Assembly (NCBI GenBank): GCA_947647615.1
Contig: CANSKS010000004.1
Location: 30,442 to 94,441, forward strand
Length of the DNA: 64,000 nt
Direction: 5' to 3'
Source of the DNA: an uncultured Neglectibacter sp.
Lineage (GTDB): Bacteria; Bacillota; Clostridia; Oscillospirales; Acutalibacteraceae
The notes under the pieces were generated by a model, which searched no databases, was not told the DNA's origin, and saw nothing but the letters and a program-made list of their open reading frames with translations. The position numbers and the translations under genes are program-made. Below, in pieces: positions 9,101-19,240 of this stretch (position 1 is the first letter of the stretch; each line of letters starts with the position of its first letter).

Positions 9101-10069
9101 ATGATACATTGCCAAAATCTGACAAAAAATTATCGCACAGTAGCCGGGAAGGGCCCCTTTTCTTTTGGTCGGCAAAAAGATTCCGAAAGTTTTCTCGCAG
9201 TAGATCGTATTTCTTTTCACATTGCTTCTGGAGAAATGATTGGTTACATCGGCCCCAATGGCGCAGGGAAATCGACAACAATTAAGATGATGTGCGGCAT
9301 CCTGACGCCGACGTCTGGCGAGCTAACCGTCAACGGGCTTGTGCCCTACAAAAACCGGCAGAAAAACGCGCGGCAGATCGGCGTGATCTTCGGGCAGAAA
9401 TCCCAGCTCTGGTGGGATCTGCCTATCACGTCTTCCCTGAAGCTGTACCAGAAAATGTATGAGATACCTGACGACGTCTACCACGAGCGATATATGCAGC
9501 TTTGTGACATGCTCGAGCTCGACGAGTTTGCCGACCGGCCGGTGCGGACGCTCTCGCTGGGCCAGCGCATGCGTGGCGAGCTTGCGGCCGCCGTTCTGCA
9601 CCGCCCGCCAGTACTGATCCTCGACGAGCCGACGATCGGCATGGACGTCGTCGTTAAGGAGCGCATCCGCACGTTTTTGAAGGAGCTGAACAGCGCCTAC
9701 GGCACGACGATTTTGCTCACGACGCACGACATGACCGACATCGAAAAGGTCTGCGCGCGGGCGATCATGATCAATAAGGGCAAGAAGCTGTTTGACGGTA
9801 CGCTCGAAGCACTGCGGCAGAACAGCCAGTCGGATTCCCGCGTGACGGTCCGGCTTGAAAAAGCGGTGCCGCCATGGCTGGAAGCGCGGCTGCGCGGGTT
9901 GGAAAAGCCGAAGGCGGGCACCTATATTTTCCGGCTCAGTCACACGGACGAGGAAAACCGCCTCCTGAGCGAAGTCCTGCAGAACAACCGCGTACTGGAC
10001 ATGTACATCGCGGAACCGACGCTCGAAGAACAGGTCGCACACTACCTCGGAGAGGGGGAAGCGCGGTGA
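9101..10069 (+). CDS. ABC-2-type transporter ATP-binding protein (COG4586-like)
   Basis: Walker A GPNGAGKST; LSLGQRMRGELAAA signature; LILDEPTIGMD. Confidence 0.92.
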   Translation: MIHCQNLTKNYRTVAGKGPFSFGRQKDSESFLAVDRISFHIASGEMIGYIGPNGAGKSTTIKMMCGILTPTSGELTVNGLVPYKNRQKNARQIGVIFGQKSQLWWDLPITSSLKLYQKMYEIPDDVYHERYMQLCDMLELDEFADRPVRTLSLGQRMRGELAAAVLHRPPVLILDEPTIGMDVVVKERIRTFLKELNSAYGTTILLTTHDMTDIEKVCARAIMINKGKKLFDGTLEALRQNSQSDSRVTVRLEKAVPPWLEARLRGLEKPKAGTYIFRLSHTDEENRLLSEVLQNNRVLDMYIAEPTLEEQVAHYLGEGEAR

Positions 10070-10875
10070 AATTAATGCGGTCGTTTTTTCAGACGGCGTA
10101 CACTGCCTTTGCTTCCGGCTTCACGTATCGGGCCAATACGGCGCTCGGCGTGCTGGAACGGCTGGTACGCATCTCCGTGCCGCTGTTCGTCTGGTCGGCG
10201 CTGTACGGCGCGAGCGGAGAGACGGTCATCAACGGCCGCACCCTCGGCGAAATGATGATTTACGTTCTGATCTCGCAGACCTGCACAGCGCTCGTTTCGG
10301 CGGACTTTGCCTCGACAATCGAAAATCGGATGCGCACCGGCATCATCGAGTACAATTTCATCCGGCCGATTCCCCCACGTATGATCTTCGTGGGGGAGGG
10401 ATTCGGGCAGTCGCTATATGCGTTGTTGCTCACCGGGATCCCGGCCGCGGTGCTGGCGGCAGTCCTAATCCCACAGATCGGGTTTTCGCTCTCACCGGTG
10501 TATCTGCTTCTGTTTATCACATCCCTTGTGCTCGGCTATGTGGTCTCCACGGTTTTCGAGCTGCTGAAAGGCATGTTTGCGTTCTGGTTTGTAAACGTCT
10601 ATATCCTGAATTGGTTCATGGACCTCTTCTATGTGCTGCTTTCGGGCGCGTTCGTCCCGCTCTGGTTTTACCCGGACTGGCTACGCGCGATCGCGGCAGT
10701 GCTGCCGTTTCAGGCGGCCTATTACCTGCCGGTCGAGATCTTCCTCGGCATCCGCGACATTCCCGGCTGCTTTTCGGCGCTCGGGGTCCAGCTGTTCTGG
10801 ATCGTGGTGCTCTGGATTTTGCAGGAGATCCTGTGGCGCAAAAGCGTTTACAAGCTGACGGTGCTGGGGGGCTGA
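10066..10875 (+). CDS. ABC-2 family permease
   Basis: GTG start overlapping the preceding stop; hydrophobic protein in frame with ORF 9874..10875; cassette context. Confidence 0.85.
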   Translation: MKLMRSFFQTAYTAFASGFTYRANTALGVLERLVRISVPLFVWSALYGASGETVINGRTLGEMMIYVLISQTCTALVSADFASTIENRMRTGIIEYNFIRPIPPRMIFVGEGFGQSLYALLLTGIPAAVLAAVLIPQIGFSLSPVYLLLFITSLVLGYVVSTVFELLKGMFAFWFVNVYILNWFMDLFYVLLSGAFVPLWFYPDWLRAIAAVLPFQAAYYLPVEIFLGIRDIPGCFSALGVQLFWIVVLWILQEILWRKSVYKLTVLGG

Positions 10876-10879
10876 GCAT

Positions 10880-11689
10880 ATGAAAACGATAAAACGGTAC
10901 ATTTCTCTCGGGCTGGCGCTGATCCGCATGGGCTGGCAGTCCCAGATCAGCTACATGGGTTTCAGCGCGCTTTTGAGCTATGTCGCGCAGATCATCCAGT
11001 TTGCTTCGCGCTTCGGCGTTATTTGGCTGATGATGCTCTCGTTTACGAACCTCGCGGGCTTCGGCCTGTGGGAGGTTCTCGTGATTTTTGCGCTGGAGCT
11101 GTTCTCCTATGCGCTGGCGAACGCCTTTCTGCAACCGTTCTGGAAAATGCGCGACCTCGTATTCGGCGGCGAGATGGATTTCTATCTCGTGCGGCCGGTC
11201 AACACGCTGTACTATATCATGACGAAGGGCTTCGCGCCCGGCTACACAGCGCACATCGTGCTTTCGACGATCGTGTTGGTCACCGCTTCGGTGCAGCTCG
11301 GCCGGTTCACGAGCCCCGGTTTCTGGCTGCTAGTGATCCTGACGATCCTCGTCGGTGCGGGTATCCAGTTCGGCCTGCGGTGCATTCCAGCATTTCTGAC
11401 CTTCTGGTTCGGGAACATCGACAACCTGCACTGGCTGGTAGGCCAGTTTCGGAATGTTGTCCGCTATCCGCTCAGCATTTACCCGTTCTTCATTCAGGCG
11501 ATCTGCACGTTTCTGCTGCCGTACGCCTTCATCAATTATTTTCCGAGCCTGCTCCTGTTTGAGAAGATCGGGCTGACAGAAGGAATTGTGCTCTTCTGCT
11601 GTGGAATTCTGGTTTCCGCTCTGATGGTCGCCTTGCCGGTGTGGATGTTTTCCCGTGGGCTCCGGCGTTATGAAAGCGGAAACGGATAA
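10880..11689 (+). CDS. ABC-2 family permease
   Basis: Polytopic 269-aa protein immediately downstream; same composition. Confidence 0.85.
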   Translation: MKTIKRYISLGLALIRMGWQSQISYMGFSALLSYVAQIIQFASRFGVIWLMMLSFTNLAGFGLWEVLVIFALELFSYALANAFLQPFWKMRDLVFGGEMDFYLVRPVNTLYYIMTKGFAPGYTAHIVLSTIVLVTASVQLGRFTSPGFWLLVILTILVGAGIQFGLRCIPAFLTFWFGNIDNLHWLVGQFRNVVRYPLSIYPFFIQAICTFLLPYAFINYFPSLLLFEKIGLTEGIVLFCCGILVSALMVALPVWMFSRGLRRYESGNG

Positions 11690-11708
11690 GCAATCCTCAA
11701 TAACCTGT

Positions 11709-11758
11709 AAACTCAAAACGAACGCCGCTAAAAGCCAACGGCGCTCGTTTTTGAGTTT
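11709..11758. terminator. Bidirectional terminator
   Basis: AAACTCAAAACGAACGCCG...CGGCGCTCGTTTTTGAGTTT long near-perfect stem between convergent genes. Confidence 0.8.
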
Positions 11759-11776
11759 CTTTATTTTTAGTATCAA

Positions 11777-12979
11777 TTACCCCATGGTAACATCCCGGAC
11801 AATCTCCACCGCTTGCTTCAGCTTTTCCAGGTTCCCGTTCAGCGTATAGACATCCCGAAAAATATATTCTGTGGGGATATCTTTGGTAAGGGAGGCTGTT
11901 TTCTGGATGTAAGCACGAAAGCCCTGGGCGTCGAGTTCCTTAAGTACCCCTAAAAAATTGGGCGAAGGCTTACGGGAATAGATAATATTTTTTCCCTTGA
12001 GCCGTTCCGCCATCGCCTCTTCCTCACACCAGGGGGAGATCGAAATTTTTCTCAGGTTGGGCAGATTTTTCAAACTGGTATCCCAAAAGCTATGAACGGG
12101 CTCACAGCAGCCATAGTAGACCAGACCAAATTCCTTGGCCAGCTGTTCATAGTAGGGATAAATAAACTCCCGGTACATTTCCGGGCTGACCCCTACGGTT
12201 TCCTGAGAGTTCAAATGGCCCCAGGTGGTGGCGCTGGTACCGTCAAATTCCAGCTCACGGTTAAAGCAATAGCTGCCGCTTCCCATGTAATCGTTGCCGT
12301 TATTGGCAAAGATCAGTTTATTTTCCTCCTGCCAGCGCAGGAAGCGTTTATCGTCATCCACAATAAACTGCATGAGGCAGTGGAATTCCTGGGGGTAATC
12401 GTACATGGCGCAGAACATATTTTCCATGCTCATAAGCTCCACCACATTTTGAGTGATGCCAAAGTGCCAATGGTTTTGGCTATTCACATAGCGGACGGGG
12501 AGCACATCGCCGAATATGCTGTGGGCCAGTTCCGCCATTTGTTCCGTGGCCCCTTTATCGTAGAAGAATTCCGAGGGCGAAAGCTTGGAAAAATCTTCCG
12601 CCAGATCTTCGATCACCGGAACATCGTGAAATCCCAGCCCTTCTTTGGCATATTCCCGCTTCCGCTCCACGCCGAACTGTTTTACCCGAATAGCTAACGG
12701 CACTTTAAAATAGCCCGGCACCACTTTATCGTCGTCGATCAGGCGGTAGCTTTGGATGTTCTCTAAAAGCTGTGTTTCCACAGCGCGCTCCAACGGGTTT
12801 TCACAAACCGGCGCGATGATCTCCTTTAAAAAAGTGCCTTCTTCTATTACCACCATGGGCCGCTTTCCCTGCAGGCTGTTGTGGGCATACCAGGCCTCTT
12901 CCCGCTCCCGCATCACCGGCAGGGCGGCAAGCTCCGCCTGCTGCAGGGCAAGGTCTCTCAAATATTGTTTGGTATCCAT
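11777..12979 (-). CDS. Uroporphyrinogen decarboxylase (URO-D) family protein
   Basis: URO-D/MtaA-like full-length protein (GLVYYGCCEPVHSFWD...LRKISISPWCEEE). Confidence 0.85.
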   Translation of the reverse strand: MDTKQYLRDLALQQAELAALPVMREREEAWYAHNSLQGKRPMVVIEEGTFLKEIIAPVCENPLERAVETQLLENIQSYRLIDDDKVVPGYFKVPLAIRVKQFGVERKREYAKEGLGFHDVPVIEDLAEDFSKLSPSEFFYDKGATEQMAELAHSIFGDVLPVRYVNSQNHWHFGITQNVVELMSMENMFCAMYDYPQEFHCLMQFIVDDDKRFLRWQEENKLIFANNGNDYMGSGSYCFNRELEFDGTSATTWGHLNSQETVGVSPEMYREFIYPYYEQLAKEFGLVYYGCCEPVHSFWDTSLKNLPNLRKISISPWCEEEAMAERLKGKNIIYSRKPSPNFLGVLKELDAQGFRAYIQKTASLTKDIPTEYIFRDVYTLNGNLEKLKQAVEIVRDVTMG

Positions 12980-13008
12980 TAGGCAAGCTCCTCTTCGCGT
13001 TCCAAGGG

Positions 13009-14982
13009 TTATAAAATTTCTGTGACAGATTTGATATGGTACCGTTTGCTGGGAAGCTCTTTTTCGGAACCATCCACTGTAAACAAGGTAACCGGGACAT
13101 TCCTGGTGACTCCATCATCCTCTACCAGCAAGGCCGACCCGCCCATTCCGTATTTCCGAAGTTCCAGCTCAAACACAGTATCTTCTCCCAAATAGGATTC
13201 CGGTTCTGCCAAGGGCAGCAGGCTGCCCTCTTTCACGAACACCGGGATATTTCCTGTTCTCACCGTATGTTCGCCGGGCTCCAGCTTTTCGTTTGTCCAA
13301 AAATCGTACCACCCCCCCTGGGGCAAATAGACCTTTCGTTCCTCTTCCCCTGCCACCATAGGCGCAACCAGGAACACGTCGCCCAGCAAATATTGGTCAT
13401 CGCAGCGGTAGGTCGCCGGGTCACCGCTATAATCGGCTACCAGGGGCCGCACTGGGGGCTTTCCCGTTTCCCGGTAAAGGTAAAAAGCGCTGTACAAATA
13501 GGGAACCAAACGCATACGAAGGCGTAAAAGCTCTGCCGCTTCTTCCCGGCACCCCAGTTGCTCCCAGGGCACCCCGTCGATATACCAGGCATTTACCATG
13601 CTGAGGGCAGAAAACACCACTGTTTGCAGCCGGCGGAGCAGGTCTTCCTTACTCTTCCCTTCCCGTAATTCCGGGCACCAGAGCAAGCCACTGAGCCCGC
13701 TAGTGCAGAGGGCCCGAATAAAATCTTTGTGGTCATAAAGATCGCTGTACAGCACAAATGGGTAAGAGGCGGCAAAGGCCCCGGAATTTCTCACCTGAGA
13801 ATAGGTTCTGGTATTCCCTAAAGCCTTCAGTACGGCTTGCTGATACAGAATGCCAAAGCAGTTGTGCATCTGCTCGCCGTCCAGACCCGAAGGAAACTGA
13901 GCGCTGTTGGGGTAGGTCCAGCTTCCGGTATAGTCGCTGCCGTCACATTCATCCAGCTTAAAACCGGAAACACCCAGGCTGGTAAAGGACTTTTCATGGT
14001 ACCCCGCGAAAATATCTGTTGCTTCCCGCAAAGAAAAATCGGGAACCAAGCCATTCCACACCGGCACGTCGCCGCTGCAGGGCTTTAGCTCTTCGTAAAT
14101 TGGAGAAGAAGGATGGGTAAAAGCATGCTCCCACAAATTCAGTTCCATATGCTCTGCCTTTAAATCTCCCACCAACTTTTTAAAATTGGGGAACTGCTCT
14201 TTGTTGACCCGGTAAGAGCAAGAATAGGTATGGGTCTGCCAGCCTGGCTCCAGACCTATACAGGAAACGGGAATTTTAGCCTTTCGAAAAGAACAGGCCG
14301 TTTCCAAAACCTGATCCTGCGTGTATTTGGTATAGCAGCGGTAAGTATTTCCAAGGCCCCAAAGAGGCGGCAGGCATCCACCTCCGGAAAAGCGGTTATA
14401 CTCCGCTACTACGTCGGTAATGGTATCGCCCTCAAACACATAAAGCGTCACGCCTTTCGCCACCGGGACATGGATCATCATATATTCTTCCCAGGCAGTT
14501 TTTTTGGCGTCGTAAAGGCCCTCAAAGGAAGCTTTTACTTCGTAGCTTTCTTCCTCCTCCCTGCAGCGGTGAGGGTACCCGCAGTAAAATTCCACCGAAC
14601 GAAGGGAGTCTACACAAACACCATAACCGGCCGTGCTCACAAAAAAGGGTACCGCCGCATGGGCGTCGCCGGTGTTGGCCACCGGGTCGGCGTTGGAGCG
14701 AATCACCTTTTTGGTATGCCGGCAGGCAAAGCCCTTCATTTGCAGGCCAAAACCAAAAAACTCCTCCGTTTCCCCCAAGGGGAATTCCAGGGTAATACCC
14801 CGAGGTGTAACTTTCCAGCTCAGTTTTTCCGAGGGAAATTTGCAGCTTTCCGTAAGCTCTGTCTTCCCCTCCGGTTTATAACGGGAGGGGACCAATTCTT
14901 CTGGAGTTCCTAAAGTGATGGTATACACGTTCCTATTCCTTTCCCCGAATCGGGTTCCATATTTCCTTTCCTGCCAAAACAA
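13009..14982 (-). CDS. Glycoside hydrolase family 31
   Basis: GVSGFKLDECDGSDYTGSW catalytic region, GLEPGWQ, SGLLWCPELREG, DVFLVAPMV. Confidence 0.9.
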   Translation of the reverse strand: MFWQERKYGTRFGERNRNVYTITLGTPEELVPSRYKPEGKTELTESCKFPSEKLSWKVTPRGITLEFPLGETEEFFGFGLQMKGFACRHTKKVIRSNADPVANTGDAHAAVPFFVSTAGYGVCVDSLRSVEFYCGYPHRCREEEESYEVKASFEGLYDAKKTAWEEYMMIHVPVAKGVTLYVFEGDTITDVVAEYNRFSGGGCLPPLWGLGNTYRCYTKYTQDQVLETACSFRKAKIPVSCIGLEPGWQTHTYSCSYRVNKEQFPNFKKLVGDLKAEHMELNLWEHAFTHPSSPIYEELKPCSGDVPVWNGLVPDFSLREATDIFAGYHEKSFTSLGVSGFKLDECDGSDYTGSWTYPNSAQFPSGLDGEQMHNCFGILYQQAVLKALGNTRTYSQVRNSGAFAASYPFVLYSDLYDHKDFIRALCTSGLSGLLWCPELREGKSKEDLLRRLQTVVFSALSMVNAWYIDGVPWEQLGCREEAAELLRLRMRLVPYLYSAFYLYRETGKPPVRPLVADYSGDPATYRCDDQYLLGDVFLVAPMVAGEEERKVYLPQGGWYDFWTNEKLEPGEHTVRTGNIPVFVKEGSLLPLAEPESYLGEDTVFELELRKYGMGGSALLVEDDGVTRNVPVTLFTVDGSEKELPSKRYHIKSVTEIL

Positions 14983-14998
14983 CCGGCAGGTGTTGGAC

Positions 14999-16063
14999 TC
15001 AAGTATGGGCTTTCAGCCACGCAGCCAGTTCCTCAAATTCTCCTTCACTTTTCACACTGGTATGATAGATCGTCTGGTGAGGATTCAAAGTTTTGCTGGC
15101 GTTTTTAATTTCCTCCGGGGAACCGGTGAACACAATTCCCTTCCCCGCCTGCTGGCAAAGGCTGTAAAGCTCCAGCATCTGGGTATGGGTTTCGTAATGG
15201 TTGGGTACATAGCTGAAAGTATGTAAATTTTTGATTTGCATTAAAGAGTCCTTGTGCTTTAGGGCCGCCGGGCCATCCCAATGGAACACACAGCGTTCCC
15301 CGATCACTTCCGATTCGTAGGTAAGAGTGGGCACCGCGAATTCGTCGAACATTTCCCGGCCGATTAAAGCGGCAAAATCACAAGCCAGGGTCGTGATGGG
15401 CTTTTCCGAAAAATATTCAAAATAATACCCGTACTCTTCACTTTTTGAGGCCTCTACAAAATCGGACCATATCTTTTGAAAAATGACGCAGCTGTCTTCC
15501 AGGCCCTTATGCACCATCTGGGGGCAATCCAGCGTATCCATACATAAATTGGCATCCCCTCGAATAGAGAGCAGGAAATCTAAATTGCTGTGAAAATCGT
15601 AGCCATAGGGCAGCATTCGGCCCTCCAGCACGGCGGATGCCTTCCGGTAGAGCTCCAGTGCCCTGCGGTACATGAAGGAATTCTCCTGCAGGCGGATGGG
15701 CAGAATTTCTTCCAAGGGTCTTGGATCCTGCTTACACCAGTTGGTGTAACCCGCCCACTCCACCTCATAGCCGCAGAAGGTGGCAATTTCATGGGTGCCC
15801 AGGCTGGTCCACAAGCCCGGCACAGCCTCGCCCAAATATTTGGTATGCCGGGCATTTTCCAAATTTGTCCGCAGGATCTGGTCCAAATCGCCATATACCC
15901 GATCGTAATAACTTTCTCGAGGGGTATAGGAAAAATCTTTTTCTGGCTGTAGGGTGGCAATGATAATAGGCCGGTCCAGCATATCGTGGTTCCAGTACGC
16001 TTCCATACGCCGGTAGGTTTCGTCGAAATCCGGTTTGATTTCGTAAATATTCCGATTGTTCAT
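14999..16063 (-). CDS. URO-D family protein
   Basis: YWNHDMLDRPII N-terminus; CVFHWDGPAAL motif; paralogue of the 16090 gene. Confidence 0.75.
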   Translation of the reverse strand: MNNRNIYEIKPDFDETYRRMEAYWNHDMLDRPIIIATLQPEKDFSYTPRESYYDRVYGDLDQILRTNLENARHTKYLGEAVPGLWTSLGTHEIATFCGYEVEWAGYTNWCKQDPRPLEEILPIRLQENSFMYRRALELYRKASAVLEGRMLPYGYDFHSNLDFLLSIRGDANLCMDTLDCPQMVHKGLEDSCVIFQKIWSDFVEASKSEEYGYYFEYFSEKPITTLACDFAALIGREMFDEFAVPTLTYESEVIGERCVFHWDGPAALKHKDSLMQIKNLHTFSYVPNHYETHTQMLELYSLCQQAGKGIVFTGSPEEIKNASKTLNPHQTIYHTSVKSEGEFEELAAWLKAHT

Positions 16064-16089
16064 TTTCTATTCCTTACATTTTCTATTTC

Positions 16090-17163
16090 CTATAGAAAAA
16101 TTTTTGTTTTTTTATACGCCTCTTCCGCTTCCCGGATGATCCGGTCCGCCTGTTCCCGGCTTTCGGCCCAAAGGGAATAGCGCACTCCTTCCGGCTTCAG
16201 CCCGCTGGAAAACAGTGCCGTCATATCTTCCGGTTCACAGGTGATTTCTATGAGCTTCCCGGCATCTTGAATGGCTTTTAAGGTATCGATCCAATAAGCG
16301 GCAGTAGGCTGGCCAGCTCCATATACCCATTGGATCCCGTGGATCTCCGGCATTTCCAGAAGCTTTTCCAAATGCCGCTTAGAGCCAATTCCGTCTAAAT
16401 GATAAATGTTGTTGCCAATAATTTCGGCTTCCCGCCGAATGCTTTCCCTGGAAAATTCCTCGAAAACTTCCGGGGAAACCAGGTAAATGAAATCTGAGGA
16501 AGACACATACCATTTTCCGGGGTGATAAATGCCCATCCAGTTGGTGGTTCCCTTTTGCTTTCCTTCAAAGAGACCGTAGGACTTTTCCAAAATCGTGGTA
16601 AAGGCCTCCTGCACTTCCCCTAATACTCGCTTTACTTCATCCGGCTCGTCGTAAAGGTCCATACAAAGAGCTTCCGGACCGCGCATGGAAACCAGAGCGT
16701 CCATGCCTTCGTGAATATCCGTAAGGCCCACCAAAAAATCCCCGTGGCTTTCTTCCAGGAACCGCTCTGTCATGTGGCATATCTTCTGCCAATAGGCATT
16801 TCCTTCGTCAAAGGTGATATGCACCTGCTTCCAATCTTCTACAAAGGGCTTTGCATAGCTGGTACTTTCCTCATAAACAATTTCACTGCCCAAAAAGGCG
16901 GCAAACACATCCGGCCCCAGGTTCGGGCACAAAATGGGCAAAGCTTCCCCGGCAAAATAGGTGGTTTCCATAGAGTTCCTGGCAGAGGCCAAACAATACT
17001 CCTCATCCCACCATCTTTCCTGCAAGGTTCCGTGAAATTCCAAGTTTTTCCTCTGCTTTCCGTTGGGAGCGCAGATGCTCAGAATAGGACGATCGTGGTT
17101 TTTCTTCTCCCAATAGGCCTCATAGCTGGCCAGGCGTTCTCCCATGTTTTCAACGTAACTCAT
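16090..17163 (-). CDS. URO-D family protein
   Basis: YEAYWEKKNHDRPILSI; NNIYHLDGIGSKRHLEKLL; start taken at MSYVENMGER with SD AAAGGAAAA (ORF track start 17211). Confidence 0.75.
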   Translation of the reverse strand: MSYVENMGERLASYEAYWEKKNHDRPILSICAPNGKQRKNLEFHGTLQERWWDEEYCLASARNSMETTYFAGEALPILCPNLGPDVFAAFLGSEIVYEESTSYAKPFVEDWKQVHITFDEGNAYWQKICHMTERFLEESHGDFLVGLTDIHEGMDALVSMRGPEALCMDLYDEPDEVKRVLGEVQEAFTTILEKSYGLFEGKQKGTTNWMGIYHPGKWYVSSSDFIYLVSPEVFEEFSRESIRREAEIIGNNIYHLDGIGSKRHLEKLLEMPEIHGIQWVYGAGQPTAAYWIDTLKAIQDAGKLIEITCEPEDMTALFSSGLKPEGVRYSLWAESREQADRIIREAEEAYKKTKIFL

Positions 17164-17261
17164 CGCAATTTTCCTTTCGCACAAATTTCTTTTCCGAGCA
17201 TTCTTCCCCATACTCCACAGAGCGAAAAAGAACTAAAAACCGTGGGGAGGTTTAGCCTATT

Positions 17262-18155
17262 TTACCCTTTTACGCTGCCCATCACAAGCCCTGTAGTAAA
17301 ATATTTTTGCAGGAAAGGATATGCTACCAACACAGGGATCGTAGCCACGAACAATTGAGCCGCCCGGGCCGTTTGATTGCTTAAGGAGAGCAAAAGCCTC
17401 GCCATTTCGTCGGTAGGGTTCATCACCTGCATGATCGATTCCGGAGTCACCACAATAGACTGCAAATAGCTCTGCAAGGGATAATTTTCCGGCCGGTTCA
17501 TATAGATCATGCCATCGAACCAGGCATTCCAATGGTTTACAATACAAAACAGCGTAATGGTGGCAATAGAAGGGGTGGAAAGGGGCACGAAAATACGCCA
17601 GAGAATGGTCCAATGGCCCGCGCCGTCGATAAGCGCGGCCTCTTCCAGCTCCTTTGGCAGATTGCGGAAAAAGTTCAGCATGACCACCATGTTGAAAATG
17701 GGAAGAGCACCAGGCAAAACCAAGGCCCAAATGGTGTCGATAAGCCCCAGGTTCTGCACCACAATAAAGGAGGGGATCATACTGGGCACAAAGAGCATAG
17801 TAAAAATAAAAAACCAGGAATAAACTGTTCTCGATTTAAAATCTTTGGAGCTTTTGGAAAGGGGGTAAGCGGTAAGTATAATCACTACTATGTTAATCGC
17901 CACGCCCAAAGCCACACGCTGCAAAGAAATAAGGAAGGATCGAATAAACCTGTTGGAATGCAAAATGAATTCGTAGGCCGAAAGGTCTAAATCTACAGGC
18001 CAGAACAGCACTTCGCCGGCGGCCACGGCGCTGCGGTTGCTCAAAGAAACCGCCAGCAGGTTGACAAAGGGCAGTAAACAGGTAAGTGCGGCGCTGATGA
18101 GAATGATATAATTGAATATCTCAAATACCAGCCGCCCTTTAGACATTTTTTTCAT
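17262..18155 (-). CDS. Carbohydrate ABC transporter permease (LplC-like)
   Basis: MalG-like EAA loop (ELEEAALIDGAGHWTILWRIFVPLSTPSIATI); terminal MGSVKG. Confidence 0.93.
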   Translation of the reverse strand: MKKMSKGRLVFEIFNYIILISAALTCLLPFVNLLAVSLSNRSAVAAGEVLFWPVDLDLSAYEFILHSNRFIRSFLISLQRVALGVAINIVVIILTAYPLSKSSKDFKSRTVYSWFFIFTMLFVPSMIPSFIVVQNLGLIDTIWALVLPGALPIFNMVVMLNFFRNLPKELEEAALIDGAGHWTILWRIFVPLSTPSIATITLFCIVNHWNAWFDGMIYMNRPENYPLQSYLQSIVVTPESIMQVMNPTDEMARLLLSLSNQTARAAQLFVATIPVLVAYPFLQKYFTTGLVMGSVKG

Positions 18156-18175
18156 AACTCTGTTTTCCCCTTCCC

Positions 18176-19111
18176 TTAGAAAATGCGGTAATTGGCCAGT
18201 TTATCTGCCAGCAGATAAGAAAGCGATACAAAAAGGAACGATACCACCGATTTGAAAAGCCCCACTGCAGCGGAAGCGGAATACTGGGCCTGTATCATAC
18301 CCAGACGGTAAATGAAGGTGTCGATCACATCGCCGGTGTCGTAAACAGCTGGGCCCAAAAGGTTGAAAATTTGGTCGAATCCGGCATTTAAAATATTGCC
18401 CAGACCCAACACTGTCATCAAAATGACAATGGGAGCCATACCCGGCAGGGTCACATGTATGGTTTGCTTCCACCGTCCCGCGCCATCGATCATAGCGGCT
18501 TCATACAGGCTTGGGTCAATGTTGGTAAGGGCCGCCAAATAAATGACGGTTCCAAAGCCAAAGCCTTTCCAAATATCGGTGACAATCATAGTGACAGGGA
18601 ACCAAAACTTATCGCCCAAAAAGAAAATGGGCTCTATCCCGAACACACCTAAAATGTTATTGACAAGCCCGTCCGAAGGAGAAAACAGGTCCATAATAAT
18701 GCCGCTCAGAATAATCCAGGAAAGAAAGTTAGGCATGTAAATAAAGGTTTGCAGCACCCGCTTGGACTTGTTGGAGCGCAGCTCATTCAACAGCAGCGCA
18801 AAGGTGACTGGCACTATAATGTTGCCCACGATTTTAAAAAAGGCAATATAAATGGTATTCCGCAACACCTGAAAGGTGCCGGGCAGCGCAGCAATGAACT
18901 CAAAATTCTTCAGCCCCACCCATTCCGAACCAAAAAAACCTTTGATGGGGTTATAATCCTGAAAGGCCATCACAGAGCCTACCAATGGCAAATAGACAAA
19001 TATGAGAGAAATGATAATGCCGGGAATGAGCATGAGATGCAATGGAAGATTTCTTTTCAATTTTCTTTTATTCATCAAAAAATCCTTTCCCGGAGGAACG
19101 CTGAAAAGCAC
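18176..19111 (-). CDS. Carbohydrate ABC transporter permease (LplB-like)
   Basis: EAA loop (SLYEAAMIDGAGRWKQTIHVTLPGMAPI); ends LSYLLADKLANYRIF. Confidence 0.93.
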   Translation of the reverse strand: MLFSVPPGKDFLMNKRKLKRNLPLHLMLIPGIIISLIFVYLPLVGSVMAFQDYNPIKGFFGSEWVGLKNFEFIAALPGTFQVLRNTIYIAFFKIVGNIIVPVTFALLLNELRSNKSKRVLQTFIYMPNFLSWIILSGIIMDLFSPSDGLVNNILGVFGIEPIFFLGDKFWFPVTMIVTDIWKGFGFGTVIYLAALTNIDPSLYEAAMIDGAGRWKQTIHVTLPGMAPIVILMTVLGLGNILNAGFDQIFNLLGPAVYDTGDVIDTFIYRLGMIQAQYSASAAVGLFKSVVSFLFVSLSYLLADKLANYRIF

Positions 19112-19166
19112 TACGCCCTTGCCGTAATCATATTTGAATAAAAGCTTCTCACCAAAAGAAGAAGAG

Positions 19167-19195
19167 AAAAGGGGAGAGGAAAATTACCTCTCCCC
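19167..19195 (-). terminator. Intercistronic hairpin (attenuator/mRNA stabiliser) after the solute-binding gene
   Basis: Minus strand GGGGAGAGG-TAATTTT-CCTCTCCCC followed by TTTTCTCTTCTTCTTTT. Confidence 0.65.
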
Positions 19196-19240
19196 CCGAA
19201 AAAAGACTTTTTGCTTAAGGGATGTTATGAGAGACCGCTC

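Noticed and set aside
9323-10042. 239-aa minus-strand ORF within the ABC ATPase gene
   Set aside because: Arises from the high-GC composition of the cassette; the plus strand has full ABC motifs.
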